From Bordetella avium (lineage in GTDB: Bacteria; Pseudomonadota; Gammaproteobacteria; Burkholderiales; Burkholderiaceae_B), in contig NZ_CP139969.1 of assembly GCF_034424645.1 (NCBI RefSeq), positions 2,046,001 to 2,110,000 of the forward strand: a stretch of 64,000 bases of DNA, read 5' to 3'. This document shows positions 1 through 9,779 of the stretch, one piece after another. The first letter of the stretch is position 1, and each line of letters begins with the position of its first letter. A model generated the notes under the pieces. That model saw only the letters and a list, made by a program, of their open reading frames with translations. It was not told the DNA's origin and ran no database searches. A program made the translations under genes and the position numbers.

Positions 1-587
1 GCGATATAGCTCAGCGTGCCCGGAACGGCTCGGCCAAAAATATCGGTACCGATATCGCTGCCAGCCAACTGACGGCTCTGATCTGCCTGCACCATGCGCT
101 GGCCCTTGTCGCCGTTGTAGCTGACATTGCCGCTAGCATCGATGACAAAGGGCTGAGTATTGCCCTGATAGCCAGAAAACAGATATTGACCATTCCCGTC
201 GGTAGAATTGGCCAGGCTCAGCAACTGGTCGCGCGCGCCTTTGAGCACATTGGATAAGGTCTGGCGATCGGCATCGCTCATGGTGCCGTTACCGGCCTCG
301 ACCACCCGCTTCATCACATCTTGCAGCGTTGTCACGGCAGACGACAGCGCATTTTCTTCCGCGCCCAGAGATTGCTTGAGCGTCGCGCGATTAGCGCTGT
401 AGTTTTTGTTCATACTGGCCGTCTGCGCGACGTTCACGGCCAAGGAGGCGGCCAGCGGATCGTCGCCAGGCGTCAATACGCGCTTGCCACTGGCGAGCTG
501 TTCTTGCAGGCGGGACAAGGCGGCCTCTTGATTGAGTATGCCATTGAGCCCGTTTTGATAGATCATTGAAGTACTAAGACGCATCAT
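1..587 (-). CDS. flgL: Flagellar hook-filament junction protein FlgL (HAP3), C-terminal part cut by window edge
   Basis: This is the last visible gene of the flgB-L run. It encodes the second hook-filament junction protein, which sits between FlgK and the flagellin filament outside the cell. About 195 N-terminal residues are visible and the frame is still open at base 1, so the end of the gene is missing. The N-terminus (MMRLSTSMIYQNG) has the RxSTSM(I/M)Y pattern of FlgL and the coiled-coil D0/D1 region shared with flagellins. Two ATGs are adjacent (587 and 584), with GGAGCGAG just upstream. The gene follows flgK after 13 bases. Confidence 0.93.
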   Translation of the reverse strand, partial: MMRLSTSMIYQNGLNGILNQEAALSRLQEQLASGKRVLTPGDDPLAASLAVNVAQTASMNKNYSANRATLKQSLGAEENALSSAVTTLQDVMKRVVEAGNGTMSDADRQTLSNVLKGARDQLLSLANSTDGNGQYLFSGYQGNTQPFVIDASGNVSYNGDKGQRMVQADQSRQLAGSDIGTDIFGRAVPGTLSYI

Positions 588-600
588 CTCGCTCCAGGGC

Positions 601-2253
601 TCAACGCAGGCCCAACAAGGTATCGAACAACACGCCAGCCACATTCAGCACCTTGGCGCTTGCCTGGTATTGCTCCTGGTATACCGCCAGACTGACGTAT
701 TCCTCATTCATATTGACGCCCGACACCGAGGAGTACGCCGTCGCCTGCTGTTTGACCAGATTGTCGGCGGCTGTTTTGGCGGTTTTCACCTGTTGCGTTT
801 GCACGCCCACATTGTTGACTAACCGCGAAAACTGCTCGCCCAGGCTGGTGGTGCCGTTGTTCAATACCTTCGCGGTTTGCAGCTTGGCGAATTCCAGGCC
901 ATTCTGGCCGTTGGAAGTACCGCCCGCAGCATCGGCCAAGGCCCATTTATTGGGGTCGCTCAGGACTACAGAAAGGTCGCGCGCGGCGTCGCGGGTCGGC
1001 TGAAATTGCCAGGTGTCGCCATCGGCCGGCACACCCGCCATCTGGATCGCCACACCGTCGAACATCAGTTCTCCCGTGTTCACATCAGTGGTGTAAGCGA
1101 CATTGCTGTTATCTGACAGGCGCGTCACCGTATAGCTATTCGCGGCCGCATCAAACTCGATCTTGTAACCGCCGGGCTTGATGTCGGAGGCCTTCACATA
1201 GCGCGAGCTGATATCGCCCGTACCGGCATTCTTAGCGTTCGGCAATGCCGATGGCGCCTTCAGCGCGAATACATCCGCGCCGTCCTGGCCACTCAGATCC
1301 TTGCCCTTGGCATTCTGCTCATTGAACGCCAGCGCCAGACCGATCGCCAATTGACCCAGTTGATCCTGCACCGCGTCCAGCGCCGAATTGCGAAAACTCA
1401 GCAAACCGCCCAACTTGCCGCCATTGATCTGCTCGTCTTTCAACTCAATCGTCTGCGTACCGCCATTGCCATCCGGCATGGAGTATGCCAAAGCAACACG
1501 GGTCGGATCGGCAGCCGAATTGACGGCGGCCAGCGGATAGATGGTGCGGCCAGCCAGTAAGGTCTGACCCGACTGCAAGGAAATATTGATCGAGTCGCCC
1601 TGCTCATACCAGCGCACGCCCACCAGCTCATTCAGATCCGCTAGAGCCTGGTCGCGCTGATCCATCAAATCATTGGGGGATTGGCCGCTCTTGCCACGCG
1701 CAATAGTGATTTGCTGATTCAAGTCATTGATGCGTTCCAGGTAGCTGTTCACCTGGGTCACCGTCGTGGAAATCTGGGTGTTCAAACCGTCGCGCTGGTT
1801 CTGCAGCTGCTGGTAGGCCCCGTTGATCTGAGCCACCAGACTATTGGTCTTGCCGGTCAGATCTTGCCGCACCGCCGGATCAGCCGGTGCGCTCGCCGCC
1901 GAGTTCAGGCTGCTGAACATGCCCGACAAGGCGGCGCTGACCCCGACCGTACGATCGGCGAAGAGATTGTTGACCGCCGTCATCTGATCGAGCTGCGTGC
2001 TCAACTGCGCGGCGCTGCCCGACGCGCCGACGAGCTGCTTGTACAGAAAGCCGTCGAACTGGCGCTTGACGGTGTCGACCTGCACACCCCGGCCGAAATA
2101 ACCCTGACTGGTCGCGGATGCCCCAGCGGTGGAAGTCACCACACGTTGGCGGCTATAGCCGTCGGTAGCGGCATTATTGATGTTGTGGCTTGTGACTGAC
2201 AGGCCGGCCTGGGAGGCATTCAGACCCGTCAGCGCCAAGTTATACAGATTCAT
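601..2253 (-). CDS. flgK: Flagellar hook-associated protein FlgK (HAP1)
   Basis: This is the first hook-filament junction protein, exported through the flagellar type III apparatus and assembled distal to the hook. The 550-residue product has the flagellar rod/hook N-terminal signature (around residues 5-35, with SHNINNAATDGYSRQ), a long variable middle, and a C-terminal SGVNMNEEYVSLAVYQEQYQ segment typical of FlgK. The length is normal for the family. It lies 75 bases after flgJ and 13 bases before flgL, presumably in the same transcript. Confidence 0.97.
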   Translation of the reverse strand: MNLYNLALTGLNASQAGLSVTSHNINNAATDGYSRQRVVTSTAGASATSQGYFGRGVQVDTVKRQFDGFLYKQLVGASGSAAQLSTQLDQMTAVNNLFADRTVGVSAALSGMFSSLNSAASAPADPAVRQDLTGKTNSLVAQINGAYQQLQNQRDGLNTQISTTVTQVNSYLERINDLNQQITIARGKSGQSPNDLMDQRDQALADLNELVGVRWYEQGDSINISLQSGQTLLAGRTIYPLAAVNSAADPTRVALAYSMPDGNGGTQTIELKDEQINGGKLGGLLSFRNSALDAVQDQLGQLAIGLALAFNEQNAKGKDLSGQDGADVFALKAPSALPNAKNAGTGDISSRYVKASDIKPGGYKIEFDAAANSYTVTRLSDNSNVAYTTDVNTGELMFDGVAIQMAGVPADGDTWQFQPTRDAARDLSVVLSDPNKWALADAAGGTSNGQNGLEFAKLQTAKVLNNGTTSLGEQFSRLVNNVGVQTQQVKTAKTAADNLVKQQATAYSSVSGVNMNEEYVSLAVYQEQYQASAKVLNVAGVLFDTLLGLR

Positions 2254-2328
2254 GCTTTCCCCGGTATATGCCGCTCTCGGCTCAATGAGGGTTCGGATAC
2301 TCCCTTAACGGCAGCCTACCGCTGCAAT

Positions 2329-3321
2329 TTAGGGACTGCCGGAAAAATCGGCCTGCGCCACCGAAGCCCGCAACTGACTCATGATCTTGATCAGTTTTTC
2401 CGCGTAGCGCGGGTCCGTTGCGTAGCCTGAGCGCTGAATACGATGCGCCGCTTCCGTTTCATTGCTTGCCTGCGCCACAGTTTCGTAGCGCGCACTGCCG
2501 CCCACCAGACGGGCATAGTCGGCGAATGATTCTTCGTAGGAGTTATAGGCCCGGAAGGGTTGGCTCACCTTTTGCGGCACGCCGTCCACATACTCCGTGG
2601 TCAGCACATGGACGACCCTGCCCTTCCAGCCTGCACCTGCCTTGATGCCAAACAGGTTGTAGCTCGTGCTCCCGTCGGGCTGACGAATCTCGCGCTTGCC
2701 CCAACCGGACTCCAAGGCTGCCTGACCCAGAATCAAGCGGGCAGGAACGCCGCTTTCGGCGGCAACCGCATTGGCGGCGCGCGACATGCGTGAGACGAAG
2801 TCCACCACGTGGTCTGGCGCGCCTTCGGCGGCCGCGAAAGCGCGATCCACGGGGCGGTTATTCCGCAACACATTCAACAGCGCAGCAACGCCGCCTTCGG
2901 GCTGCTGCGCGTAGCGCCCGTACTGATCCCGCATGAGCCGAGGCGGCTTGCCCGCCACCGTATTGGCCGTGGCCTCATCGCCCGCCTGCGCAGGCGTCGG
3001 GTTTTGCTGTTGCATCTGCTTGAGCAGCGCATCGGCCAGGCCCACACCAGGCTTGGCTAGCTGCAGGGCCATTTGCTCATCGGACATAGACTGCAGCATT
3101 TCCGTTTGCTGAGAGTCAAACAGCCCGTCTTTCGGCGTAGCCTCGCGCATGCGCTTGAGCATCATTTGCAAAAACAGCGCCTCGAACTGCTGAGCCACCT
3201 CTTTCTGCTGCGCGGCGTCGGCCGGATTCTGGCCAACACTCCGCTTCAAATTGCCCAGGCGGCCCAAATCAAATACCGAATCCTGGGGCTGAGCACCCGC
3301 AAGGTTAGAAGTAAGCGCCAT
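2329..3321 (-). CDS. flgJ: Peptidoglycan hydrolase / rod cap FlgJ
   Basis: FlgJ caps the growing rod and opens the peptidoglycan so that the rod can cross it. The 330-residue protein shows both expected parts. The N-terminal rod-binding domain (about residues 30-110) contains FEALFLQMMLKRMREATPKDGLF. The C-terminal glucosaminidase domain (about 165-320) contains QAALESGWGKREI, with the usual acidic catalytic residue, and YNLFGIKAG. The start ATG overlaps the flgI stop by one base (TGATG), which indicates translational coupling. The two-domain form is typical of beta- and gammaproteobacteria. Confidence 0.96.
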   Translation of the reverse strand: MALTSNLAGAQPQDSVFDLGRLGNLKRSVGQNPADAAQQKEVAQQFEALFLQMMLKRMREATPKDGLFDSQQTEMLQSMSDEQMALQLAKPGVGLADALLKQMQQQNPTPAQAGDEATANTVAGKPPRLMRDQYGRYAQQPEGGVAALLNVLRNNRPVDRAFAAAEGAPDHVVDFVSRMSRAANAVAAESGVPARLILGQAALESGWGKREIRQPDGSTSYNLFGIKAGAGWKGRVVHVLTTEYVDGVPQKVSQPFRAYNSYEESFADYARLVGGSARYETVAQASNETEAAHRIQRSGYATDPRYAEKLIKIMSQLRASVAQADFSGSP

Positions 3322-4451
3322 CAGATGATTTCCAATTCGGCGCGCAGCGCGCCCGCCGCCTTCATAGCCTGCAAAATAGCCAGCAAATCCTGCGGCGTCG
3401 CACCCAAGGCGTTGAGCGCCTTGACCACATCGGCCAGATTGGCGCTGGTGCGAACCCGTTGCAGCGCGCCGCCCTCTTGGCGAACTTCGATCTGGGTATT
3501 GGGCGCCACCACGGTCTGGCCGTCGGTGAACGGTGTATCGGGCTGGAAAACCTGATTCTGGCGGTTGATGATGACCGACAGATTGCCATGCGCCACGGCT
3601 GCCTCTTCGATGGTCACGGTGCGATTCATCACGACTGAACCGGTGCGGGCATTGATGATGACCTTAGCCACCGCCGGCGCGAGCGTGACAGGCAGATTTT
3701 CGATCTGCGACAGAAAGGCTGGCATCTGGCTTGGATCAAGCGGACCGCGCAACTGCAAGACGCGGGCGTCCATCACCATGGCGGTGCCGGCGCCAAACTG
3801 ACGGTTGATCGCGTTGGCCGCGTTCTGCGTGGTCCCGAAATCGCTATTGTTCATTTCCAGATAGACCAGCCCGTCTTGCGCGAAGGAGGTCGGGACCGGA
3901 CGCTCGACAATAGCGCCGGCGGAAATGCGCCCGCCATTAAGCGTATTGATCTGCACGCTGGAACCACCCGCCGAGGCCCCTGCCCCGCCCACCAGCACAT
4001 TGCCCTGGGCAATGGCATACACGCTATTGTCAGCACCTTTGAGCGGCGTCATGAGCAGGGTGCCGCCGCGCAGACTCTTGGCATTACCCATCGAAGACAC
4101 GACGACATCGACCGTCTGGCCAGGCCGCGCAAAAGCCGGCAAGGTGGCCGTCACCATGACAGCGGCCACGTTCTTCAATTGCATATTGCTGCCGGCGGGC
4201 ACGGTAATACCCAGTTGCGACAGCATATTGGTCAAGCTTTGCTGCGTGAACGGCGTCTGACGCACTTGATCGCCGGTGCCATCCAGGCCCACGACCAACC
4301 CATAGCCGATCAGCTGGTTACCTCGCACGCCTTGAAAGGTCGCCAGGTCTTTGAGCCGTTCGGCCGCCTGCGCGGGCAAAGCCGCGAGCATGGCCGCGGC
4401 CAGGCAAATCCGACCCAGGTGGGAAAGCAGGGAGAAAGGGCGTTGTGTCAT
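3321..4451 (-). CDS. flgI: Flagellar P-ring protein FlgI
   Basis: FlgI forms the periplasmic P-ring bushing around the rod. The product is 376 residues, of normal length. It has a Sec signal peptide of about 29 residues ending in [12 protein letters not shown] and the family-typical segments [23 protein letters not shown] and the C-terminal [24 protein letters not shown]. It starts 4 bases after the flgH stop, and its stop overlaps the flgJ start. Confidence 0.97.
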   Translation of the reverse strand: MTQRPFSLLSHLGRICLAAAMLAALPAQAAERLKDLATFQGVRGNQLIGYGLVVGLDGTGDQVRQTPFTQQSLTNMLSQLGITVPAGSNMQLKNVAAVMVTATLPAFARPGQTVDVVVSSMGNAKSLRGGTLLMTPLKGADNSVYAIAQGNVLVGGAGASAGGSSVQINTLNGGRISAGAIVERPVPTSFAQDGLVYLEMNNSDFGTTQNAANAINRQFGAGTAMVMDARVLQLRGPLDPSQMPAFLSQIENLPVTLAPAVAKVIINARTGSVVMNRTVTIEEAAVAHGNLSVIINRQNQVFQPDTPFTDGQTVVAPNTQIEVRQEGGALQRVRTSANLADVVKALNALGATPQDLLAILQAMKAAGALRAELEII

Positions 4452-4455
4452 GAGA

Positions 4456-5142
4456 TCAGAACGGCGAAGCGATCAGGAAAAAGCGTTGCAACCAGCCCAT
4501 GGTCTGGACCTCGTCCATCACGCCTTTGCTGCGGTACTCGATGCGGGCATCGGCCACACGGGTCGAGGAAACGCTATTGGTGCCTGTAATGGACCGCGGA
4601 TCGACCACGCCGGACAGCCGCACATACTCGCTGCCCCGGTTGATGGCGATCTGCTTCTCGCCGGCGATCTGCAAATTGCCATTAGGCAGCACACCCACCA
4701 CCGTCGTGGTGATGGAACCCGTAAAACTATTGTTGGCGCTACTGTTGCCCGTGCCCTTGGCGGTGTTGTCACCCGTGATATCAGTATCGAGCTTACTGTT
4801 GACCACGCCATCCATGAACTTGGGCGCAGCGGCCACACCCAGCTTGGCGCCGCCGCTGCGACTGGTGTTGGTGGCCACGCCTTTGGCGGCATTGGTCTTT
4901 TCTTCCAGCATCACGGTGACGATATCCCCGACATTGCGCGGACGGCGATCCTCGAACAAAGGATAGTTGCCGTAGGCCGTGGGCTGATAGATCGACCCGT
5001 TGGGGCGGCCGGCAGGCGCAGCGGGCATGGGCGGCGCCGCCGTCGTCGGGCCAATCACAACCGGCTCGGGCGGAATCAGGGCACAGCCGGCCGACAGAAT
5101 CAGCAGCAGGCCGGATATCAAGCGGGCAACGGTTTTCAGCAT
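4456..5142 (-). CDS. flgH: Flagellar L-ring lipoprotein FlgH
   Basis: FlgH is the outer-membrane L-ring subunit. The N-terminus is a lipoprotein signal with lipobox LSAGC, and the mature protein would begin at that cysteine. Further in are the FlgH-type segments [20 protein letters not shown] and [33 protein letters not shown] prefer the ATG at 5142, which overlaps the flgG stop as TGATG and gives 228 residues. An in-frame GTG three bases earlier is the alternative. Confidence 0.96.
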   Translation of the reverse strand: MLKTVARLISGLLLILSAGCALIPPEPVVIGPTTAAPPMPAAPAGRPNGSIYQPTAYGNYPLFEDRRPRNVGDIVTVMLEEKTNAAKGVATNTSRSGGAKLGVAAAPKFMDGVVNSKLDTDITGDNTAKGTGNSSANNSFTGSITTTVVGVLPNGNLQIAGEKQIAINRGSEYVRLSGVVDPRSITGTNSVSSTRVADARIEYRSKGVMDEVQTMGWLQRFFLIASPF

Positions 5143-5927
5143 CACAGTTGGGTCAGGCGAGCCAGCATTTCATCCGAGGTCTTGACGGCCTTACTGTTCA
5201 TTTCGTAGGCGCGCTGCGCGGTGATCATGTTCACCAGCTCTTCGGCCACGTTGACGTTGGAGGTTTCGACATAGTTCTGCATGATGCTGCCCGCGCCATC
5301 GGCGCCGGGCTGCAGCAGGTTGGCGGGGCCCGAAGCGTCGGTTTCCAGATAAAGGTTTTCACCCACGCTTTGCAAACCGGCCGGATTAATGAAAGTTGCC
5401 ACCTGCAACTGGCCGATCTGCACATTGACGCCCGCATTACCGGGCAGCGTGACAGACACCACGCCTTCTTTATTGATGGCCATGGACAGGGCATTGTCCG
5501 GCACATTGATCGGCGGCTGAATGACATAACCGCCCATTGTGGTGAGCTGGCCATTCTGGTCCATGCCCAGGCCGCCATCGCGGGTGTAAGCCTGCGTGCC
5601 ATCGGGCAAGTCCACCTGGAAAAACCCCCGGCCTTGGATAGCAACATCCATTTCAGCGCCGGTGTTGTTCAAGTTGCCGGCGCTGTGCAGCCGTTGCGTG
5701 GCGGCCACCCTGGCGCCGGTGCCCAGTTGCAGGCCGGTGGGCAATTGATTGGCGTCGCCCACCTGTGCGCCGGGCTGGCGCAGGGTCTGATACATCAGAT
5801 CCTGAAACACCGCGCGTTCGCGTTTGAAACCATTGGTCTGCACGTTGGCAAGGTTGTGCGAAATCACGTCCATCGAAGTCTGCTGACTTTCTAGGCCGGT
5901 TTTCGCAATCCACAACGAACGCATCAT
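5142..5927 (-). CDS. flgG: Distal rod protein FlgG
   Basis: FlgG builds the distal rod that passes through the P and L rings. The product is 261 residues from the [12 protein letters not shown] start, matching the usual size of about 260. It has the rod signature ([19 protein letters not shown]) near the N-terminus and the C-terminal [22 protein letters not shown] motif shared by rod and hook proteins. The frame is open further upstream, but the conserved start is the ATG pair at 5927/5924. The stop overlaps the flgH start by one base. Confidence 0.97.
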   Translation of the reverse strand: MMRSLWIAKTGLESQQTSMDVISHNLANVQTNGFKRERAVFQDLMYQTLRQPGAQVGDANQLPTGLQLGTGARVAATQRLHSAGNLNNTGAEMDVAIQGRGFFQVDLPDGTQAYTRDGGLGMDQNGQLTTMGGYVIQPPINVPDNALSMAINKEGVVSVTLPGNAGVNVQIGQLQVATFINPAGLQSVGENLYLETDASGPANLLQPGADGAGSIMQNYVETSNVNVAEELVNMITAQRAYEMNSKAVKTSDEMLARLTQL

Positions 5928-5973
5928 GATGAAAACTCCAGACGCCGACATGCGGCGCGTTGACAATTTGAAT

Positions 5974-6741
5974 TCAGGTCGTCGAAGACAGCAGGCTGTT
6001 GGCGCGCTCGGCGTTCCTATTGGCCTCGCTCACCACCTGCATCTGCATTTCGAAGCGACGGGCATTTTCGATCATGGCCACCATGGCGCCCGATGCACTC
6101 ACATTGCTGCCTTCGACCACGCCAGCGATGAGGCGTTGGCCAGGATCTGCGGGCAGCAGCGCGGCCGGCTGCCCATTGGCCTGCGCCGGCATGCGGAACA
6201 GGCCATCATCCCCGCGCAGCAATTGCGATTGCGGTGCGTTGACCATCTTCAGGCGGCCCATGTTCAGGACGTTGTTGGGCGGATCACCCGCTCCCAAAGC
6301 CGTGATGGTGCCGTCGCTGGCGATCGTGAGCGCGGCCTGATCCGGTATGTCGATCAACACATTCTGATCCGACAGCACCGGCTGGCCAGCGGCAGTCTGC
6401 AACAAGCCGTTGACACCCACCTGCAGGCTGCCGGCACGGGTGTATGCCTCGCCTTGCGGCGTCTGGATCGCGAACCAGCCCTGCCCCGAGGACAGCGCCA
6501 CATCCAACTCTCGGCCCGTGCTCTGCATCACGCCCATTGCAAAATTGCTGCCGGGCGTGGTCGCGGCCGTGGCGACCCGGGTAGGCAGGGATGTGCCGTC
6601 GTTGACGGGCACCGAACGGTACATCGCCAATTGCTCGCGGAAACCCGGTGTGCTGACATTGGCCAGGTTGTTGCTCAACACCGACTGATGCTCTGCGGTG
6701 CGGGCGGCGCCGTTCATGGCGGTGTAAATAACGCGATCCAT
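5974..6741 (-). CDS. flgF: Proximal rod protein FlgF
   Basis: FlgF is a proximal rod subunit. The 255-residue protein starts [20 protein letters not shown], has the rod signature [17 protein letters not shown], a central hook/rod core ([17 protein letters not shown]) and a C-terminal [22 protein letters not shown] segment. It sits 16 bases after flgE and 46 bases before flgG, in the standard axial gene order. Confidence 0.96.
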   Translation of the reverse strand: MDRVIYTAMNGAARTAEHQSVLSNNLANVSTPGFREQLAMYRSVPVNDGTSLPTRVATAATTPGSNFAMGVMQSTGRELDVALSSGQGWFAIQTPQGEAYTRAGSLQVGVNGLLQTAAGQPVLSDQNVLIDIPDQAALTIASDGTITALGAGDPPNNVLNMGRLKMVNAPQSQLLRGDDGLFRMPAQANGQPAALLPADPGQRLIAGVVEGSNVSASGAMVAMIENARRFEMQMQVVSEANRNAERANSLLSSTT

Positions 6742-6757
6742 TACGCTTCAGCCTGCA

Positions 6758-7978
6758 TCAACGCATATTGATCAAAACCTGCAGGACTTCATCCTGGGTC
6801 TTGATAGTCTGGGCATTGGCCTGATAGGTACGCTGGGCGACGATCATGTTGACCAACTCCTGGCTCATTCCAACGTTGGACTGCTCCAGCGCCTGGCCGA
6901 ACAGCGTGGCCAGACCATTCGTCCCCGGCTGGCCCATGATGGCCTGGCCCGATTCGCCGGTCTCGACCCAGGAGCTGTCGCCCACCGGCTTGAGTCCGCC
7001 CACATTATTGAAATTCGCCAAAGCGATGGTGCCCACGGCCTGCGATTCACCATTGGTGTACTTGGCCATAATGGTGCCGTTCTTCTCAATGGAAATACCG
7101 GAGAACTCGCCACTGGAATAGCCATTGGCCGTCACCTTGGGGCCGAAGTCGCTACCGAAATGAGTAACGTTCTGATAGTTCATCCGGACGGTGATGTCAC
7201 GAGCGGGCGATGTGGTGCTTCCCAGACCCGTGATCTCGATATCACGATTGGGCTGGCCTCCGGTCAGCACGCCAGCGCTGTTGAAGGTCAGCCTAGAACT
7301 GGGCTGGCCGCCGTCCACCGTCGCGGGCTTGCCATCGACGGTGTAATAGATGTCGTACACGCTCTCGCCGTTGACGGGTGCGCGCTTGACAAAATACTGC
7401 ACCATTTGGTGCGAGTTACCCAGCGAGTCATAAATCGTCGTGGGCACCAGATCGGTATAGGTGTCCTGGTTCGCGGGGTCGAAGGCCGGCGCGGCCGGCA
7501 CAATCTTCGCATTGGCGTTCAAATTGGTCTGAATGCTTGCGGCGTTCGTTTCCTGAGGCGCGATATTGGCCTGCGGCACTTGGAGCGGCACGAGATTGGT
7601 GCCTATGCCGCCCACCGGATAGCCGGTCAGGCGATAGCCCATTGCATTGGTGATAAAGAAATTCTTGTCGATGCCGAACTCGCCGCTGCGCGTATAGACA
7701 ATATTGTCACTGGCATCCGTTACCCGGAAGAATCCTTTCGCGCCGTCAATGGCGATGTCGTATTCGCCGCCGGTGCCCGATACCGTGCCGGCGGTGAAAC
7801 GCTGGTTCACGGCGGCGACCTTCACACCCAGACCCACGCGCGAGTTGGCGTACACGTCTGCAAACGAGGTCGAACCGGATTTAAAGCCGATCGTGCCCGA
7901 GTTGGCGATGTTGTTACCGATGACGTCCAGGTTCTGCGAAGCGGCCTGCAGGCCGCTTAGTCCTTGTCCGAAGCCCAT
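6758..7978 (-). CDS. flgE: Flagellar hook protein FlgE
   Basis: FlgE polymerises into the hook, the universal joint between rod and filament. The 406-residue product starts MGFGQGLSGLQAASQNLDVI and carries the rod/hook N-terminal motif NNIANSGTIGFKSGSTSFAD. A basal-body core is present, and the C-terminus has SNVGMSQELVNMIVAQRTYQANAQTIKTQDEVLQ, as expected for FlgE. Size and order (flgD-flgE-flgF) are standard. Confidence 0.97.
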   Translation of the reverse strand: MGFGQGLSGLQAASQNLDVIGNNIANSGTIGFKSGSTSFADVYANSRVGLGVKVAAVNQRFTAGTVSGTGGEYDIAIDGAKGFFRVTDASDNIVYTRSGEFGIDKNFFITNAMGYRLTGYPVGGIGTNLVPLQVPQANIAPQETNAASIQTNLNANAKIVPAAPAFDPANQDTYTDLVPTTIYDSLGNSHQMVQYFVKRAPVNGESVYDIYYTVDGKPATVDGGQPSSRLTFNSAGVLTGGQPNRDIEITGLGSTTSPARDITVRMNYQNVTHFGSDFGPKVTANGYSSGEFSGISIEKNGTIMAKYTNGESQAVGTIALANFNNVGGLKPVGDSSWVETGESGQAIMGQPGTNGLATLFGQALEQSNVGMSQELVNMIVAQRTYQANAQTIKTQDEVLQVLINMR

Positions 7979-8058
7979 GTCTTTATCCCATCAATCCAGG
8001 TTAGGGAAGCGCCGCCGCAGGCGTGCGCCAGTTTCATTTAAAGGCGCGCCGTGGCGCA

Positions 8059-8751
8059 TCAACCATTCAATATCTTGCGAATATCCAGCAGGCTGACCTT
8101 GCCGCCGGTAATGCCCAGATCCAGACGCACGCCGTCGGTGGTGTAGTCCACGCCCTTGACCAGGCCGTAGCTCAAAATCTCGGCTTTGACTTCCTTGTTG
8201 TCCGCGTCATAAGCGGTGACCTTCGCCACATAGGCGCCATCCTTGACCGGGGCACCGTCATCGGTGTTGCCATCCCAGTCGTAGGTGTACACGCCCGTCT
8301 TGACGTCCTGCACCTCCACCGTACGCAACACATTGCCCGCTGCGTCCATGATCTTGAGCGTGAGCTTGGCCGCGTCTGAGGGCACGTCGTAACCCACCGG
8401 CGTAGCGACCCTATGGGTCGGGTCATTGACGTCAGTGCCCAAGGAAACCTTGTCACCCGGCACCAGCACCGCTTTACCAATCAAGGCGGCGGCGTTCATG
8501 GACTGCGAAACGTCGATCTGGCCGCTGATGGACAGCAAGGTCTTATTCAAATTGGTGATCCCTTCGACCGTCGAGATCTGCGCCAGCTGAGAGGTCAACT
8601 CGGCGTTTTGCATCGGATTCAGGGGGTCTTGATTCTTCAGCTGCGTCACCAGCAGCTTGAGAAACTGGTCCTGTATGCTTTTGGCCGCATTGGCCGAAGC
8701 ATTGCCCACTTCAGGGGTCTTGGCATTACTGGTGCCGTTGACGGTAGTCAT
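8059..8751 (-). CDS. flgD: Hook assembly scaffold FlgD
   Basis: FlgD is the temporary cap needed for hook polymerisation. The 230-residue protein has the N-terminal FlgD core (QDQFLKLLVTQLKNQDPLNPMQNAELTSQLAQISTVEGI, split here only for description). A C-terminal FlgD Ig-like/Tudor region follows (ENVYTYDWDGNTDDG type; the sequence shows YTYDWDGNTDDGAPVKDG). It begins 11 bases after flgC. The 80 bases between flgD and flgE hold no further gene. Confidence 0.95.
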   Translation of the reverse strand: MTTVNGTSNAKTPEVGNASANAAKSIQDQFLKLLVTQLKNQDPLNPMQNAELTSQLAQISTVEGITNLNKTLLSISGQIDVSQSMNAAALIGKAVLVPGDKVSLGTDVNDPTHRVATPVGYDVPSDAAKLTLKIMDAAGNVLRTVEVQDVKTGVYTYDWDGNTDDGAPVKDGAYVAKVTAYDADNKEVKAEILSYGLVKGVDYTTDGVRLDLGITGGKVSLLDIRKILNG

Positions 8752-8762
8752 CGTATTTTCGA

Positions 8763-9182
8763 TCAGCTCTGGCCGATGGTAAGAGTGCGCTGCATCAGTT
8801 GCTTGGCCGTGTTCAGGACTTCGATGTTGGCCTGATAGGAGCGTGAGGCCGCAATCATATTCACCGTCTCGGCCACCGGGTCCACATTGGGCATCGCCAC
8901 ATAACCCTGGGCATCAGCCATCGGGTTCTTGGGGTCAAAGACCATCTTCAACGGCGAAGCATCCTCCACCACTGCAGCCACTTTGACGCCACCGATTTCC
9001 TGGCCTGCAGCTTGACCCAGGGCGGGATTCATCTGGAAAACCACCTGACGGGCGCGATAGGGCTGACCATCCGGGCCGGCGACGCTATCGGCGTTGGCCA
9101 GATTGCTGGCCGCCACATTCAGGCGCTGCGACTGCGCCGCCAACGCCGAACCGGATATTTCAAAAATGCTGAGCAAAGACAT
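8763..9182 (-). CDS. flgC: Proximal rod protein FlgC
   Basis: FlgC is a proximal rod subunit. The 139-residue product starts [20 protein letters not shown], contains the rod signature [16 protein letters not shown], and ends with the conserved [35 protein letters not shown] region. It is 20 bases downstream of flgB and 11 bases upstream of flgD, a normal flgBCD arrangement. Confidence 0.97.
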   Translation of the reverse strand: MSLLSIFEISGSALAAQSQRLNVAASNLANADSVAGPDGQPYRARQVVFQMNPALGQAAGQEIGGVKVAAVVEDASPLKMVFDPKNPMADAQGYVAMPNVDPVAETVNMIAASRSYQANIEVLNTAKQLMQRTLTIGQS

Positions 9183-9202
9183 GGGCCGGAGGTCCTTGTT
9201 GT

Positions 9203-9610
9203 TTATTCTGAGATCGCAGATTGCAGCGTGCGGATACGGCCAGACAGCATCTGCAAGCTGCTTTGGTAATGCAGCGTGTTGTCGGCAAACTGCACGCGCT
9301 CGATATCCATATCGACCGTATTGCCGTCCAGGCTGGCTTGATAAGGCAGGCGATATTGCAGCTCGGCCGGTCCGCTGCTGACGGCTTTGGCCGGGATATG
9401 ACGCGCCGAAGTCAGGTGCAACTGTGTATCGGGCAGTTGCATGCGCCCGTCGAGCGCATTCTGCATCGCGGTCTTGAAATCGAAATCCCTCGCCTTGTAG
9501 TTAGGCGTATCGGCATTGGCGATGTTGGATGACAGCACTTCCTGACGTTGCGCACGCAACGAAATTGCTTGCTGGAAGAAGCGGAAATCCTCATTGAGCC
9601 GGTCTAGCAT
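9203..9610 (-). CDS. flgB: Proximal rod protein FlgB
   Basis: FlgB is the first gene of the flgB-L run and a proximal rod subunit. I start it at the ATG at 9610 ([16 protein letters not shown]), which gives 135 residues, the usual FlgB length. The frame is open to an earlier ATG at 9670, but those 20 residues do not resemble FlgB. The rod signature is [20 protein letters not shown]. It is transcribed away from flgA, and the shared upstream region is about 170 bases. Confidence 0.95.
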   Translation of the reverse strand: MLDRLNEDFRFFQQAISLRAQRQEVLSSNIANADTPNYKARDFDFKTAMQNALDGRMQLPDTQLHLTSARHIPAKAVSSGPAELQYRLPYQASLDGNTVDMDIERVQFADNTLHYQSSLQMLSGRIRTLQSAISE

Positions 9611-9682
9611 GGGTCGCGCCTTCAGAGTGGGTTCAGGTCGCACCGAAGAAACGGTTAGACCTTTGAGCATGACGGCATCTTA

Positions 9683-9689
9683 GGGGGGG
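9683..9689. repeat. Seven-base poly-G tract in the flgB/flgA intergenic region
   Basis: A run of seven G (C on the strand read by flgB) lies 73 bases upstream of the chosen flgB start. It is a short homopolymer, and whether it varies in length cannot be told from one sequence. Confidence 0.5.
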
Positions 9690-9742
9690 TGACGGCAAGA
9701 CAATCAGGGAAACAAACCGCTATTTCCAATGCAATTCCCGTA

Positions 9743-9770
9743 TTGGCAGAAGGAGCGCAGTTTCTACAAT
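9743..9770 (+). promoter_or_regulatory. Candidate sigma-70 promoter for flgA
   Basis: TTGGCA (9743-9748) and TACAAT (9765-9770) are separated by 16 bases. Each resembles a sigma-70 hexamer. Transcription from here would begin about base 9777, only a few bases before the flgA ATG at 9780. The assignment rests on sequence resemblance only. Confidence 0.5.
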
Positions 9771-9779
9771 CTGCACACC

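Noticed and set aside
9611..9670. Longer flgB start at the ATG at 9670
   Set aside because: The extra 20 residues do not fit FlgB, whereas the 9610 start gives the usual 135-residue protein.
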